Shown here piece after piece: positions 47,900 through 57,510 of a stretch of 64,000 bases of DNA. The translations under genes and the position numbers were made by a program. Source of the DNA: Cognatiyoonia koreensis (GTDB lineage Bacteria; Pseudomonadota; Alphaproteobacteria; Rhodobacterales; Rhodobacteraceae); NCBI RefSeq assembly GCF_900109295.1, contig NZ_FOIZ01000001.1:930001-994000 (forward strand), read 5' to 3'. The stretch's first letter is position 1, and each line of letters begins with the position of its first letter. The notes beneath the pieces are model-generated. The model saw only the letters and a list, made by a program, of their open reading frames with translations, made no database searches and had not been told where the DNA came from.

Positions 47900-50368
47900 C
47901 TATTGCGGGGTGTCCGGAAAGAGCTTTGTCACACCGAGCGCCGCAGCGCGGGCGAGATCGGGATCAAGTGACATCGGGATGTATTCTCCGCGTCGCCACA
48001 GCTCTCCGAGGTTGTCGTAATAACGCGAAAGCGGGTGCCCTGACTGCCCGGTTGCCGTCACAAAGACAGAGCTGTCCGGATCCGCAAAATCATAGACACC
48101 GCGATACCCGGCAGCGTGGATGTTCTGGAACGGGTTCGGTCTCGTTCCGGACGTCAATCCGCGTTGCAGCGTGTTGTCGCCCCCGCTGGTGGATTGGCGG
48201 ATATTGACGAACCAGTTCAGGATAGTCGCGTTGCCAAGAACGGGGTGATCATGTGTTGCCTGATGTGCGTCACCCCAGCGTAGCGCCTGCACCCTGTTTC
48301 CGTAGGTTTCGTCGATCCAGATCAAGGCATCGTCAAGCGCCTGCCGCGAGATTTCCGTACAGGTTTCTTCTGGTGCAGATTGGATAACATCGCACCAAGC
48401 TGCCGCACCATCCACGTTGCGAAATACGCGTTCGATGAAAACCGGATCAGCGTGAGTGTATTCGGAGGCCAATGGCCCCAGTTCATCGCGGATCAACCTG
48501 TCCTGCAACGCACGTAGCCACGCTGCGTAAATCAGGGGTTCAGGCAGGTGTTCGTTCATTTCGCCGTTCCACGCTGCAAGCAATTCGAGCGCCTGTTGGC
48601 GCCGCCGTTCGGGCGTCCCGTCCGGTGCCGGATCGCCGGTGAACCAGAGATCAGCACCCATCAAGGGCAGCAAAGATCGTGCGGTGAAACTGACCGTATC
48701 AAGCTGCGCCTCGATAAAGCTTTCGCGGGTGTGCACTTCTCGTGCTTGCATCAACCGCCGCCAGCGGTTGATCCGTTGCGTGTCGCCCCAGTTGAACGAC
48801 ACGTGATCGGGGAAAGGCGCATCGACGGTCTTGTTGTTGGTATTGCCAAGGATTCCACCGGTGGGTTCGACGAATTCCGGGTTTTCGCTGTATGGACGCA
48901 CCCCTTGCCAGCGGTTCTGTGGCAGGTAGCCAAAACTTGGCAGCCGCCCTTGGCTTTGATGTGCTGCGTCCCGTGCAGGTAGGGCACCGATTGTTTTCAT
49001 CGCGATGCGGTTGCGGTCGGCAAGTGTCAGATTCTGGGAGGGCGCGACATAGTCGGCCGTCGCCTCGATGGCGTCTTCGACTGTCTTGGCCGCCATAAGC
49101 CGCATCGCGGCGCTGATCGAGGTGTCTTTATCCGACAAAGCCGTCCAGGACAGGCTTGTCACATGACCGGGCGGTGTGATGGTTCCAAGATCGAACTGAT
49201 CCGGTGGCAGAACCGGCCCGTTATCGGTCCAGCGCATCCGCAACGTCACGGAAACCCCGTCTTTTACGTTGATGATGCTGTCGCGTGTCGTGAAAGGCGT
49301 CCAACCATCCAGCCCGCGATAGAGCGTTGAATTGTCTGGATTGACCTCTTCAATGAAAACATCCTGATCATCGGCGTAGCTGGCGGTGATCCCCCAGCCG
49401 AGTGCTGCGCTGCGGCCGGTCAGCACGACAGGAATACCGGGGACCGTTCCGCCGATCACGCCGCCCGATTCCAGTTCCAATCGGGCCAGATACCAAATTG
49501 TCGGTGCGGTAAGACCGACATGCGGATCGTTGGCCAGCAGGGTTGATCCGGCGGCCGCGCGGCTTGGGCCAGCTGCCCATGCATTCGACGCACCGGCGTG
49601 TGCGCGTGGTTTGGTCGGCGAGAGCGGATCATTCGGCATCCGGTTGTTGGCCGCATATCGTTGTGTCCCGGGTACAAGGCTTGCGTACTCTGGCAAGACC
49701 GCAATGCCGTTGCCGGGATCGTCGGGGAGGATGTCAACAATCCGTTCGGGAGACACGACCAATGATGTGCGCGCGCGCAGCACCTCGTTTTCAAGTTGCG
49801 AGGCCGTTTGCACCGCCAGCAGTTTCATCAGCGCGATGCTGTCGGCAGGCTGCCATGGCGAAACAGGATGATTGAACATCCACATTTCTGGGGCACCACG
49901 GCCACGGGCCCCTTCGTTCACTTCGCCAAGCCAGGCATTTACACCATCAGCATAGGCTTCGAGTGCGGCGCGGGTTTCGGGATCCTGTACTGCGACCGAT
50001 CTGACTGAGAGAGGATAGACATCAAGCCTGCGCATCAACTCGTCGATCTTGAGCGTGCGCGGGCCGAACACTTCTGACAGGCGGCCTTGTGCCGTGCGCC
50101 GTAGCATCGTCATCTGCCACATCCGGTCTTGCGCATGGACAAACCCAAGCGCGTAGTAAACGTCAGTGTCGTTGGTTCCGAAGATGTGCGGCACGTTCGC
50201 ATTGTCGCGCACAATTTCAACAGGCGCGGTAATGCCAGCCAACTCGAAATCTGCATTGTAATCGGGCAAGGATCGTGCGGCAAAATAATAGGTCAGCCCA
50301 AAAATACCGAGGGCAAGTGCGATGAGGCCCGTCGTTATGCGAAACAGCCAGCGGAATAGAAATGCCAT
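47900..50368 (-). CDS. Penicillin acylase family protein
   Basis: Ntn-hydrolase of the S45 peptidase family, hydrolysing amide side chains (beta-lactams, acyl-homoserine lactones or other N-acyl compounds). 822 residues. N-terminal hydrophobic signal or anchor (residues 6-32), alpha chain with NVPHIFGTNDTDVYYALGFVHAQDRMWQM, then the self-cleavage site GASNAWAAG, in which Ser261 would become the beta-chain nucleophile; NDPHVGLTAPTIWYLARL and GWGITASYADDQD follow. Periplasmic. Substrate not predictable; an AHL acylase role is one possibility. Followed by the diguanylate cyclase gene after 57 bases. Confidence 0.9.
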   Translation of the reverse strand: MAFLFRWLFRITTGLIALALGIFGLTYYFAARSLPDYNADFELAGITAPVEIVRDNANVPHIFGTNDTDVYYALGFVHAQDRMWQMTMLRRTAQGRLSEVFGPRTLKIDELMRRLDVYPLSVRSVAVQDPETRAALEAYADGVNAWLGEVNEGARGRGAPEMWMFNHPVSPWQPADSIALMKLLAVQTASQLENEVLRARTSLVVSPERIVDILPDDPGNGIAVLPEYASLVPGTQRYAANNRMPNDPLSPTKPRAHAGASNAWAAGPSRAAAGSTLLANDPHVGLTAPTIWYLARLELESGGVIGGTVPGIPVVLTGRSAALGWGITASYADDQDVFIEEVNPDNSTLYRGLDGWTPFTTRDSIINVKDGVSVTLRMRWTDNGPVLPPDQFDLGTITPPGHVTSLSWTALSDKDTSISAAMRLMAAKTVEDAIEATADYVAPSQNLTLADRNRIAMKTIGALPARDAAHQSQGRLPSFGYLPQNRWQGVRPYSENPEFVEPTGGILGNTNNKTVDAPFPDHVSFNWGDTQRINRWRRLMQAREVHTRESFIEAQLDTVSFTARSLLPLMGADLWFTGDPAPDGTPERRRQQALELLAAWNGEMNEHLPEPLIYAAWLRALQDRLIRDELGPLASEYTHADPVFIERVFRNVDGAAAWCDVIQSAPEETCTEISRQALDDALIWIDETYGNRVQALRWGDAHQATHDHPVLGNATILNWFVNIRQSTSGGDNTLQRGLTSGTRPNPFQNIHAAGYRGVYDFADPDSSVFVTATGQSGHPLSRYYDNLGELWRRGEYIPMSLDPDLARAAALGVTKLFPDTPQ

Positions 50369-50472
50369 GGAACGGGAAACCTTAGATCAACGCTTTCGGG
50401 CTTTTAGCGAATGCGACAGGAACGCGCCAGTCGGGGTGGCGAAAAACCTCTAACTCGCGCTAGGGTCCGGAT

Positions 50473-51309
50473 ATGCAAAGTACTGTCGTCATTCACAGTG
50501 TCGTCGATGGGACAGAAGACGTTCTGTTTGAGACCGACGCGCTGATCGAGGCCCCGAACTGGTCGCGGTGTGGTACCTTTCTGGTCGTGAACGGGGGCGG
50601 GAGGCTATACCGGCTGCCGTTGGATGCGCCGTCACTTTCGCCGATTGATACTGGATCATGCACGTCGTGCAATAACGATCACGGGATTTCACCGGACGGC
50701 ACGCAGCTTGTCATCAGTGATGGAAGTGCTGGTAAAGGATCTTGTATCTACACACTGCCGATTGGCGGTGGAACGCCGGTGCGTATTACGCAACAAACGC
50801 CGAGCTATTGGCATGGGTGGTCGCCCGACGGGAAGACCTTGGCCTATGTCGGCAAGCGGGCCGGGGTGTTTCACGTGATCACGATCCTAGCCGAAGGCGG
50901 CGCAGAAACCGTCCTGACGGATGGGTCCGGGCATCGCGACGGACCCGATTACAGCCCTGATGGTGAATGGATCTGGTTCAATTCCGATCATCACGGCAAG
51001 ACACCTGATATCTGGAAGATGAGGACCGATGGAGGCGATCTGACGCAAGTAACGGACGATGCGTTCGTGAACTGGTTTCCGCATCCGTCTCCGGACGGCG
51101 CACATGTTCTTTATCTGGCCTATCCGCCTGATACGCAGGGCCATCCCCGGGGGAAGGACGTGACGCTGAATTTGATGTCGCCCGACGGCACGAACCTGCG
51201 CCGCATCGCGGCCTTTCATGGCGGACAGGGCAGTATCAACGTGCCGAATTGGTCGCCTGATGGCGAGAAATTCGCATACGTGCGCTACGCAGCCGCGAAT
51301 TCGTCATAG
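50473..51309 (+). CDS. TolB-like beta-propeller protein (WD40/PD40 repeats), cytosolic
   Basis: 278 residues made of six or so PD40-type blades: HGISPDGTQLVISD, HGWSPDGKTLAYVG, GPDYSPDGEWIWFNS, FPHPSPDGAHVLYLA and PNWSPDGEKFAYV are five clear repeats. There is no signal peptide, unlike periplasmic TolB, so it probably acts in the cytosol. Similar short proteins occur widely without an assigned role. Its 3' end overlaps the convergent AhpD-like gene by 25 bases. Divergent from the penicillin-acylase gene with 104 bases between starts. Confidence 0.85.
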   Translation: MQSTVVIHSVVDGTEDVLFETDALIEAPNWSRCGTFLVVNGGGRLYRLPLDAPSLSPIDTGSCTSCNNDHGISPDGTQLVISDGSAGKGSCIYTLPIGGGTPVRITQQTPSYWHGWSPDGKTLAYVGKRAGVFHVITILAEGGAETVLTDGSGHRDGPDYSPDGEWIWFNSDHHGKTPDIWKMRTDGGDLTQVTDDAFVNWFPHPSPDGAHVLYLAYPPDTQGHPRGKDVTLNLMSPDGTNLRRIAAFHGGQGSINVPNWSPDGEKFAYVRYAAANSS

Positions 51310-51626
51310 GCGGCAAGTGCTTTTGCGCTGAAAGCGATTGAAGGCCCGCCACCCATGTAGGCGGCCATCGCGAGCGCTTCGCACAACTCAGCGCGCGTTG
51401 CCTTCAGGCGGACCAGTGATTTGACGTGGAACCCGATACAGCTGTCGCAACGGGTCACAATTGCGATGCCCAAAGCAATGAATTCTTTCGTTTTTTCATC
51501 AAGTGCGCCGTTTGTTTTGGCGGCTTTGCCCATGGCATTGAAGCCGGCCATTGTGTCCGGGCTTTCAGCCTGCAATTTTGCGATATTTGCGTTGGTTTCT
51601 TTCAGGAACTCGTTCCAGCTCATCAT
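51285..51626 (-). CDS. Carboxymuconolactone decarboxylase / AhpD-like protein
   Basis: Small cytosolic protein, 113 residues, of the AhpD-like fold. The redox motif is C60-D-S-C63 with His67 (RCDSCIGFH), preceded by EKTKEFIALGIAIVTR, both family signatures; a peroxide-linked thiol oxidoreductase role is likely by family. Two consecutive ATG codons (51626, 51623) open the gene, and the permease stop overlaps them, so it is translated as the last gene of the amino acid ABC operon although no functional link is evident. Confidence 0.88.
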   Translation of the reverse strand: MMSWNEFLKETNANIAKLQAESPDTMAGFNAMGKAAKTNGALDEKTKEFIALGIAIVTRCDSCIGFHVKSLVRLKATRAELCEALAMAAYMGGGPSIAFSAKALAAYDEFAAA

Positions 51627-52390
51627 GACCTACTTTCGTCAGCGCCCATCTTGCGTTCCAGCCAGCGCACAAAGAAACTGATGATCAGCACCAGCACCAG
51701 ATATTCAAAAATCAGAAGTGTGTATATTTCAAGCGGCCGGTATTCTGTCACCACCAGCTCGTTTGCGCGGCGCGTCAGTTCCTGCATGCCGATCACAGAG
51801 GCAAAGGCGGACATTTTTACGATATAGATGAACTGGTTTGCCAATGGTGGCAGAATGCGTCGGATTGCTTGTGGCAGGATCACGTAGGTCATCGTTTGGC
51901 GGTAATTCAGGCCGACGGTGCGGGCTGCTTCGGTCTGACCTTTGGGGATCGACTGAATGCCAGAGCGGTAGATTTCAGCCGTAAACGCTGAATCCGAGAT
52001 CGCGAGCGTGATAATCGCGCCCCAGAACGCGTCTATCGACACTTGGAAGCCCATGGATTTCAGCACCACCGGCAGACCGTAAAACACCCAGAACAGCATC
52101 GGCAGCAGCGGGATTGCGCGGATGAATTCGATGTAAATCCGGCTGGGCATACGGATCCATCGGTTTGTTGACATGCCGGGCAGGGCGACGAGAAGACCGA
52201 TCGCCATGGACATAACGGCGGCAATGACCGACAGCAGGATTGTTGCGCCGAAGCCGTTCAGCAGGAACTGGATGTTGTTCGCACCATTGGTTGTGCGTGG
52301 ATCGATGACATACCAGCCCCAATTCGTGTTTTCTGAACAGGCAGCCAGAACCAGGAGTGCCGCGACCGGCAGGATGATTTTCAAGCGCAT
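51623..52390 (-). CDS. Polar amino acid ABC transporter permease with lipobox-like N-terminus
   Basis: Inner-membrane permease of the His/Glu/Gln/Arg family, 255 residues from ATG at 52390. Five or so helices; FIRAIPLLPMLFWVFYGLP and AEIYRSGIQSIPKGQTEAARTVGLNYRQTMTYVILPQAIRR contain the EAA loop that touches the ATPase. The start MRLKIILPVAALLVLAACSEN looks like a lipoprotein signal with LAAC at 15-18, unusual for a permease; the following NWGWYVIDP is a short periplasmic part. It lies between the ATPase gene (7 bases) and the AhpD-like gene. Confidence 0.92.
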   Translation of the reverse strand: MRLKIILPVAALLVLAACSENTNWGWYVIDPRTTNGANNIQFLLNGFGATILLSVIAAVMSMAIGLLVALPGMSTNRWIRMPSRIYIEFIRAIPLLPMLFWVFYGLPVVLKSMGFQVSIDAFWGAIITLAISDSAFTAEIYRSGIQSIPKGQTEAARTVGLNYRQTMTYVILPQAIRRILPPLANQFIYIVKMSAFASVIGMQELTRRANELVVTEYRPLEIYTLLIFEYLVLVLIISFFVRWLERKMGADESRS

Positions 52391-52397
52391 CGTGGCC

Positions 52398-53141
52398 TCA
52401 GTGCTGCAGGATTTGGTTGAGGAACGTCTTGCAACGTTTTGTTTTGGGGGCGGTAAAGAAATCTTCTGGTGTGCCGACCTCGACAATTTCGCCCTGATCC
52501 ATGAAGACCATCCGGTTCGCGGCCCGGCGGGCGAAACCCATTTCATGCGTTACGACAACCATCGTCATTCCATCTTCAGCCAGATCAACGATCACGTCGA
52601 GAACCTCTGCAATCATTTCCGGATCGAGCGCGCTGGTCGGTTCATCGAAAAGCATGATCTTGGGTTCCATGCAGAGCGAGCGTGCGATTGCGACCCTTTG
52701 CTGTTGTCCGCCTGAAAGAGCGCGGGGCAGTTTGTCGGCCTGTTCCGGAATTTGCACCCGTTCGAGCAGGGTCATCGCCCGCTCTTCGGCTTGTCGACGT
52801 GACAGACCCCGCGCCTTGATGGGGCCAAGCGTCAGGTTTTGCAGCACTGTCAGATGTGGAAACAGATTGAACTGCTGGAACACCATGCCAACTTCGGCGC
52901 GGATGTTTTCAACAGAGGCCGGATCGCTGAGCTTGATGCCGTCCACGATGATTTCGCCGGACTTGTGGCTTTCAAGACCGTTGATGCAGCGAATGAGTGT
53001 GGATTTTCCCGACCCGGACGGCCCGCAGACGACGACGCGCTCTCCGTGTGCGACGTTCAGTGAGACATTTTTTAAGGCGTGGTAGTCTTCATACCATTTG
53101 TTTACGCTTGAAATCGTGATGGCTGGGCCGGCGTCTGGCAT
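52398..53141 (-). CDS. Polar amino acid ABC transporter ATP-binding protein
   Basis: GlnQ/HisP-type ATPase, 247 residues. Walker [14 protein letters not shown]-loop [17 protein letters not shown], signature [15 protein letters not shown], Walker [15 protein letters not shown] and H-loop [16 protein letters not shown] are all intact, and the spacing is that of the polar amino acid subfamily. First gene of the minus-strand part of the transporter; the binding protein is divergent 58 bases upstream. Substrate is set by the binding protein. Confidence 0.94.
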   Translation of the reverse strand: MPDAGPAITISSVNKWYEDYHALKNVSLNVAHGERVVVCGPSGSGKSTLIRCINGLESHKSGEIIVDGIKLSDPASVENIRAEVGMVFQQFNLFPHLTVLQNLTLGPIKARGLSRRQAEERAMTLLERVQIPEQADKLPRALSGGQQQRVAIARSLCMEPKIMLFDEPTSALDPEMIAEVLDVIVDLAEDGMTMVVVTHEMGFARRAANRMVFMDQGEIVEVGTPEDFFTAPKTKRCKTFLNQILQH

Positions 53142-53199
53142 CTTGACTTTCCTCGGGGCGGGTTAGCTGCCTTAGAACACGACAAAGGGTGAAACTTAA

Positions 53200-53976
53200 A
53201 TGACATTTCTTAAAACTTTCGGCGCGGCGATTGCTGTCGTCGCATCTATGGCCGCTGTGCCGGCCATGGCGCAATCTGCGTTGAACGATATTCTGTCTTC
53301 TGGCGTTCTGAAGGTGGGTACTACTGGTGACTGGAATCCGATGTCGGTCCGCGATCCGGCGACAAATGCGTATGTCGGATATGACATCGACATCATGACG
53401 GAGTTGGCCAAAGATCTTGAGGTCGAACTGGAATTCGTTCCAACGGATTGGAAGACGTTGGTATCGGGCATCACAGCCGGCAATTACCATATCACCGGAT
53501 CAGCATCCATCAGCCCGGCGCGGATGAAGGCTGCGGGATATTCCGACACTTATATTGCTGTCGAAATTCTGCCGTTCACAACCGCTGATAAGGCTGAAAA
53601 CTTCACCGGCTGGGACAGCATCAACCAAGAAGGCGTGAAGGTCGCGACGACTTTGGGCACATCGTTTGAGGCCATGACACGCGAGTGGTTCCCGAATGCC
53701 GAAATCACCGTCGTCGAAGCACCGGCCCGTGGCTATCAGGAAGTGCTGTCTGGCCGGGCAGATGTGTTTATCACCTCCAATATCGAAGGTGCCACGCTGG
53801 TGGCTAAATTCCCTGAAGTCTCGATGATCGACGTAGATCAGTCACGCGCACCGACCCCTATCGCGATGCTGATGCCGCAGTCCGATCAGGTCTGGATCAA
53901 CTACGTGAACAACTGGATTGCGATCAAGCAGGCCAGCGGGTTCTTTGTGGAAGTCGCGGAGAAGTGGGGCCTTTAA
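53200..53976 (+). CDS. Amino acid ABC transporter substrate-binding protein
   Basis: Periplasmic binding protein of SBP family 3, 258 residues. Signal peptide ending AAVPAMAQ. Mature start LNDILSSGVLKVGTTGDWNPMSV, then YVGYDIDIMTELAKDLEVELEFVPTDWKTLVSGI, the classic ligand domain; DVFITSNIEGATLV is the second lobe. Some relatives are annotated as cyclohexadienyl dehydratase-like, so a catalytic role cannot be ruled out, but divergence from the ATPase/permease pair favours transport. AAAGGG precedes the ATG; a terminator follows 26 bases after the stop. Confidence 0.9.
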   Translation: MTFLKTFGAAIAVVASMAAVPAMAQSALNDILSSGVLKVGTTGDWNPMSVRDPATNAYVGYDIDIMTELAKDLEVELEFVPTDWKTLVSGITAGNYHITGSASISPARMKAAGYSDTYIAVEILPFTTADKAENFTGWDSINQEGVKVATTLGTSFEAMTREWFPNAEITVVEAPARGYQEVLSGRADVFITSNIEGATLVAKFPEVSMIDVDQSRAPTPIAMLMPQSDQVWINYVNNWIAIKQASGFFVEVAEKWGL

Positions 53977-54002
53977 GGTCCACACAGTTCGCAAAAGAAT
54001 AG

Positions 54003-54030
54003 AAGGCCACGCCATCGCGCGTGGCCTTTT
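54003..54030 (+). terminator. Terminator after the amino acid binding-protein gene
   Basis: AAGGCCACGC, a six-base loop and GCGTGGCCTT followed by TT form a 10-bp stem with a short T-tract. It lies between the binding-protein stop and the convergent acyltransferase stop at 54032 and may serve both. Confidence 0.8.
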
Positions 54031-54031
54031 G

Positions 54032-54772
54032 TCATGCGATTTCGGTGTTTAGTAGCGCTTCCAGTTTCTTGTTGAAGGTTTCCAGATCGCTTTGGGGGTC
54101 AAGGTCATGGATCGGGCGCAAGTCCATCGCCACATGGCGACGACCGTTCTTCACGCCGATGAAGCTCCAGAACCCATCGTAGATCTTGCGTTGATACGTG
54201 CCGAGCCCGTCGGTGCGCAACAGCATGACAGGCGTGTCGGGATTGGCACGCAGGATTTCGTGCACGCCTGACAGGTAAGGCGCGATAATTTCTTCCGGTT
54301 GCCGCCGCACCTTGCCTGCGGGAAACAAGAGCACGGCGCAGTCGTTTTCCAGCAGATTGTGGATCTTGGCGAGCGTTTGCGCTTTGCGTTCCTGCCTTTG
54401 TTCCGGCGGCCACGATTTTGGCGAACTCATCGGGATCGCACCGGCCACGTAGAGCGGAAACCACTGTGCCCAGTTGTGATATTCGTCCCAATGTACCGTC
54501 GGTCGGATCCGCGTCGTGGTGTAGAGGATCGACGTGATCAATGGCCCGTCATGGCGGCTGACGTGGGTGGCGAGGATCAGCGTGCCTGGTGCGTTTTGCA
54601 ACAAATGCTTGTTCGCACAACTAACATTGTAGAACAGCGCATAGTAGGTTCGCACCAGAACAAAGAAAAAGTGGCGGAGCCAGCGCCCGACAGTCGCATC
54701 AAGAAATCGTTTCATAGCGCGACTATCCGGGAAATCTGGAAGATGCCAAAGCGATTTCAGTGCCATAGTCAT
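54032..54772 (-). CDS. PlsC-type 1-acylglycerol-3-phosphate acyltransferase-like protein
   Basis: Membrane-associated acyltransferase of the PlsC family, 246 residues from ATG at 54772 (54766 also possible; the frame extends to 54907 across the divergent MATE start, which is rejected). One N-terminal hydrophobic segment (HFFFVLVRTYYALFYNV). The HX4D acyl site is ATHVSRHDGPL; the glycerol-binding block reads LLFPAGKVRR in place of the usual FPEGTRS, so the acceptor may not be lysophosphatidic acid. It shares a 49-base divergent promoter region with the MATE gene. Confidence 0.82.
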   Translation of the reverse strand: MTMALKSLWHLPDFPDSRAMKRFLDATVGRWLRHFFFVLVRTYYALFYNVSCANKHLLQNAPGTLILATHVSRHDGPLITSILYTTTRIRPTVHWDEYHNWAQWFPLYVAGAIPMSSPKSWPPEQRQERKAQTLAKIHNLLENDCAVLLFPAGKVRRQPEEIIAPYLSGVHEILRANPDTPVMLLRTDGLGTYQRKIYDGFWSFIGVKNGRRHVAMDLRPIHDLDPQSDLETFNKKLEALLNTEIA

Positions 54773-54821
54773 CCGCGCGAATTTGCGGTACTTACAGGAC
54801 ACAATCGCAAGAAAGCACACA

Positions 54822-56225
54822 ATGGACCGCGACTTGACCACTGGCCCGATATCGGGCCATTTTCGTGCTCTCGCGATACCGTCAGCGATTGGTATGCTTT
54901 TCAGCACGCTCTATAACGTTGTCGATACTTACTTTGCCGGACAGATCAGCACCGACGCGCAAGCCGGAATGGCCATAGGGTTCCAGGCGTTTTTCATCAT
55001 GATGGCTGTCGGTTTTGGTCTTGGATCTGCATTATCGGCACTTGTCGGCAATGCGGCGGGCAAAAAGGATATGTCTGCGGCGCGGCGGCTTGCATTGCAG
55101 GGGATCGGTTATGGCGTCATCGCGACCATCTTGCTGATGATCGCTTCGGCTTGGTTCGGTCCTGCACTCATCCGTCTTGTATCCGAACCCGGTGCTTACC
55201 GTGACGCTGGAACCGGCTATTTCAACTGGCTTGTCTTTTCGCTTCCGGGATTTCTGCTGGCTTATGGTGCGAACGGTATTCTGCAAGCCCGTGGCGACAC
55301 GAAGTCATTGCAACGTGCGCTCATGGTTGCATTCTTTGCCAACTGCGTTCTCAACCCGCTATTTATTTACGGTCTTCCCGGTGTGATCCCCGGCCTTGGC
55401 TTTAACGGGATTGCACTGGCGACCATCGTCAGCCAGACCGGTGTCGCCATCTACATCCTACGTTGCATTTTCAAACGCGAGATGATGGAAGGCTGGGCAT
55501 TCTCTGAATTGCGTCCAGAGGCTGGCACCTACAAGGAAATCACGGCCCAGATGGCCCCGACCAGCTTTGCCATTCTGGTGATGTTTGCAGCCGGTTTTGT
55601 GGTGCAATTCGGTCTAAAACAGTTTGGCGGACATGCCATTGCTGCCTACGGGATTGCCCTGCGCATCGAGCAGTTATTCTTGTTGCCGATCCTGGGGATC
55701 ACGGGGGCCCTTCTTCCGATTGCGGCCCAGAATTTTGGTGCGGATCAATATGATCGGGTGCGGGATGCGCTGTTCTTTTGCATCAAGATTTGCGGCGTCA
55801 TGATGATTGTCGCATGTCCGATCCTCTGGTTCGGGGGCCGCACATTTATGGGGTTCTTTACGAGTGATCCTGCGGTCAAGGATGTTGGTGCGCTTTACCT
55901 CAAGATCGACGGGCTTATCCTGCCTGTCTACATGATGCTGTTCGCGATCAACTCGCACCTTCAGGCGCTGAAAAAGCCGATCTACACGCTGTGGATCGGG
56001 CTTTATCGGCAGGGTTTTGGCATCGCGTTCTTCATCTGGCTCTATATCGGCGTTTTCGACATGGATGTGATTGGCGTCTTTCTGGGTATCGCAACGGGTG
56101 TGACGACCGGCTGGTTGATTGCGGTCGTGGTCGCGGAACGCGTTTCACGCCCGATGATCGGTTCGTTGTTTGGCCGCGTGCAGGCCCCGAAGCCTAGCGT
56201 TCCGGGATCAGGCCGCGCGGGCTGA
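54822..56225 (+). CDS. MATE-family efflux transporter
   Basis: Inner-membrane cation-coupled multidrug exporter (NorM/DinF type), 467 residues, twelve helices in two similar halves. PISGHFRALAIPSAIGMLFSTLYNVVDTYFAG is the typical N-terminus; the second half opens PTSFAILVMFAAGFVVQFGLKQFGG. The start ATG 54822 was chosen over 54783, which is inside the divergent gene's leader. Substrates unknown. Its 3' end overlaps livM of the convergent operon by 32 bases. Confidence 0.92.
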   Translation: MDRDLTTGPISGHFRALAIPSAIGMLFSTLYNVVDTYFAGQISTDAQAGMAIGFQAFFIMMAVGFGLGSALSALVGNAAGKKDMSAARRLALQGIGYGVIATILLMIASAWFGPALIRLVSEPGAYRDAGTGYFNWLVFSLPGFLLAYGANGILQARGDTKSLQRALMVAFFANCVLNPLFIYGLPGVIPGLGFNGIALATIVSQTGVAIYILRCIFKREMMEGWAFSELRPEAGTYKEITAQMAPTSFAILVMFAAGFVVQFGLKQFGGHAIAAYGIALRIEQLFLLPILGITGALLPIAAQNFGADQYDRVRDALFFCIKICGVMMIVACPILWFGGRTFMGFFTSDPAVKDVGALYLKIDGLILPVYMMLFAINSHLQALKKPIYTLWIGLYRQGFGIAFFIWLYIGVFDMDVIGVFLGIATGVTTGWLIAVVVAERVSRPMIGSLFGRVQAPKPSVPGSGRAG

Positions 56226-57510
56226 ACCGCAGGACCAGTAACAGGATCACACCCATTGTCAGAAGGCGCATATGCGCAATTGATTCCATCAGATAGACCT
56301 TGACCGGACTTGTATCAGCCATGCCGGCGGTAAAGAAATTCATGACGGCCTGACCAATTGGTTCCACCTGCACCCACAAGAACCAGATGAGCATTCCGCC
56401 AAGAACAGACCCAAGGTTGTTGCCCGATCCCCCGACGATCACCATCACCCAGATCAGGAAGGTAAACCGTAACGGTTGATAGGACGCCGGTGTCAGCTGC
56501 CCATCCAGCGTCGTCAGCATCGCACCTGCAATACCGCAGACGGCAGACCCCAGAATGAAGACTTGCAGGTGTCGCGCCTTGACATCCTTGCCCATCGCCT
56601 CTGCCGCGACCTCGTTGTCGCGGATTGCGCGCATCATGCGCCCCCAGGGGCTGTGAAGTGCGCGTTGTGCGAGCCATAGCAAGATGATGAGAACAATCGT
56701 GAACAGCCCCGCATAAAGCACCTTGGTATACAGTGTTGACGCTGTGACCGGGTCCAACCCCCAGTCGGCTGCTCGCGCGACAAAGTCAGCGTCTTGCTGC
56801 AGATCGGTCTCGCGCGGGACGGGGCGGGGCAGGCCGGCGACATTCTTTACGCCGCGCCCCAACCAGTCTTCGTTTTTCATCACAGCTATGATGATTTCGG
56901 CAATGCCAAGCGTGGCAATTGCCAGATAGTCCGCGCGCAAACCAAGGGCCGTTTTGCCGATAATCCAGGCGGCTCCGGCCGCCAGCAATCCGCCCATCGG
57001 CCATGCCACAAGGATCATCATGTCACTGCCGAAGACGTTGATGCCACCAAGATACCCCGTTGATGCGGGATTCACGGCTTCGACGGCGGTAACACCAGCA
57101 TCGAATACTGTGCGGAACAGGAAGAACCCGAGGATGATAACGACCAGCGTGCCCCAGAGCCTCATTCGACCTTTCAATCGTGCCTGTGTAAAGATCGCAG
57201 CCACGATTGCACCGGCACCCAACAGCAAGCCAGCAATCAGTTGCAGGCCGCCTGCTGACCATGCCTCTTCGACGGGGGGCATCGACACCAGCACAGCGGC
57301 GAGACCGCCCAGCGCAACAAACCCCATGATCCCGACGTTGAACAGCCCCGCGAAACCCCACTGCAGGTTCACGCCAAGTGCCATGATCGCACTGATCAGC
57401 CCGAAATTCACGATGATCAGCGCATTGTTCCAACCCTGCACCAAACCTGTCCATGCAATGAGACCGGCGACAATGCCGAACAACAAGGTGACGCGCATCT
57501 GATAAGTCAT
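56194..57510 (-). CDS. livM: Branched-chain amino acid ABC transporter permease LivM
   Basis: Inner-membrane permease, 438 residues from ATG at 57510, overlapping the livH stop (ATGA). About ten helices; FGLISAIMALGVNLQWGFAGLFNVGIMGFVALGG is the family N-terminal block and GRMMRAIRDNEVAAEAMGKDVKARHLQVF the ATPase-contact loop. It is longer than usual owing to a periplasmic insert (about residues 210-245, with RGVKNVAGLPRPVPRE). A frame extension of 117 codons upstream lies inside livH and is not real. Last gene of the liv operon. Confidence 0.93.
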   Translation of the reverse strand: MTYQMRVTLLFGIVAGLIAWTGLVQGWNNALIIVNFGLISAIMALGVNLQWGFAGLFNVGIMGFVALGGLAAVLVSMPPVEEAWSAGGLQLIAGLLLGAGAIVAAIFTQARLKGRMRLWGTLVVIILGFFLFRTVFDAGVTAVEAVNPASTGYLGGINVFGSDMMILVAWPMGGLLAAGAAWIIGKTALGLRADYLAIATLGIAEIIIAVMKNEDWLGRGVKNVAGLPRPVPRETDLQQDADFVARAADWGLDPVTASTLYTKVLYAGLFTIVLIILLWLAQRALHSPWGRMMRAIRDNEVAAEAMGKDVKARHLQVFILGSAVCGIAGAMLTTLDGQLTPASYQPLRFTFLIWVMVIVGGSGNNLGSVLGGMLIWFLWVQVEPIGQAVMNFFTAGMADTSPVKVYLMESIAHMRLLTMGVILLLVLRFSPRGLIPER

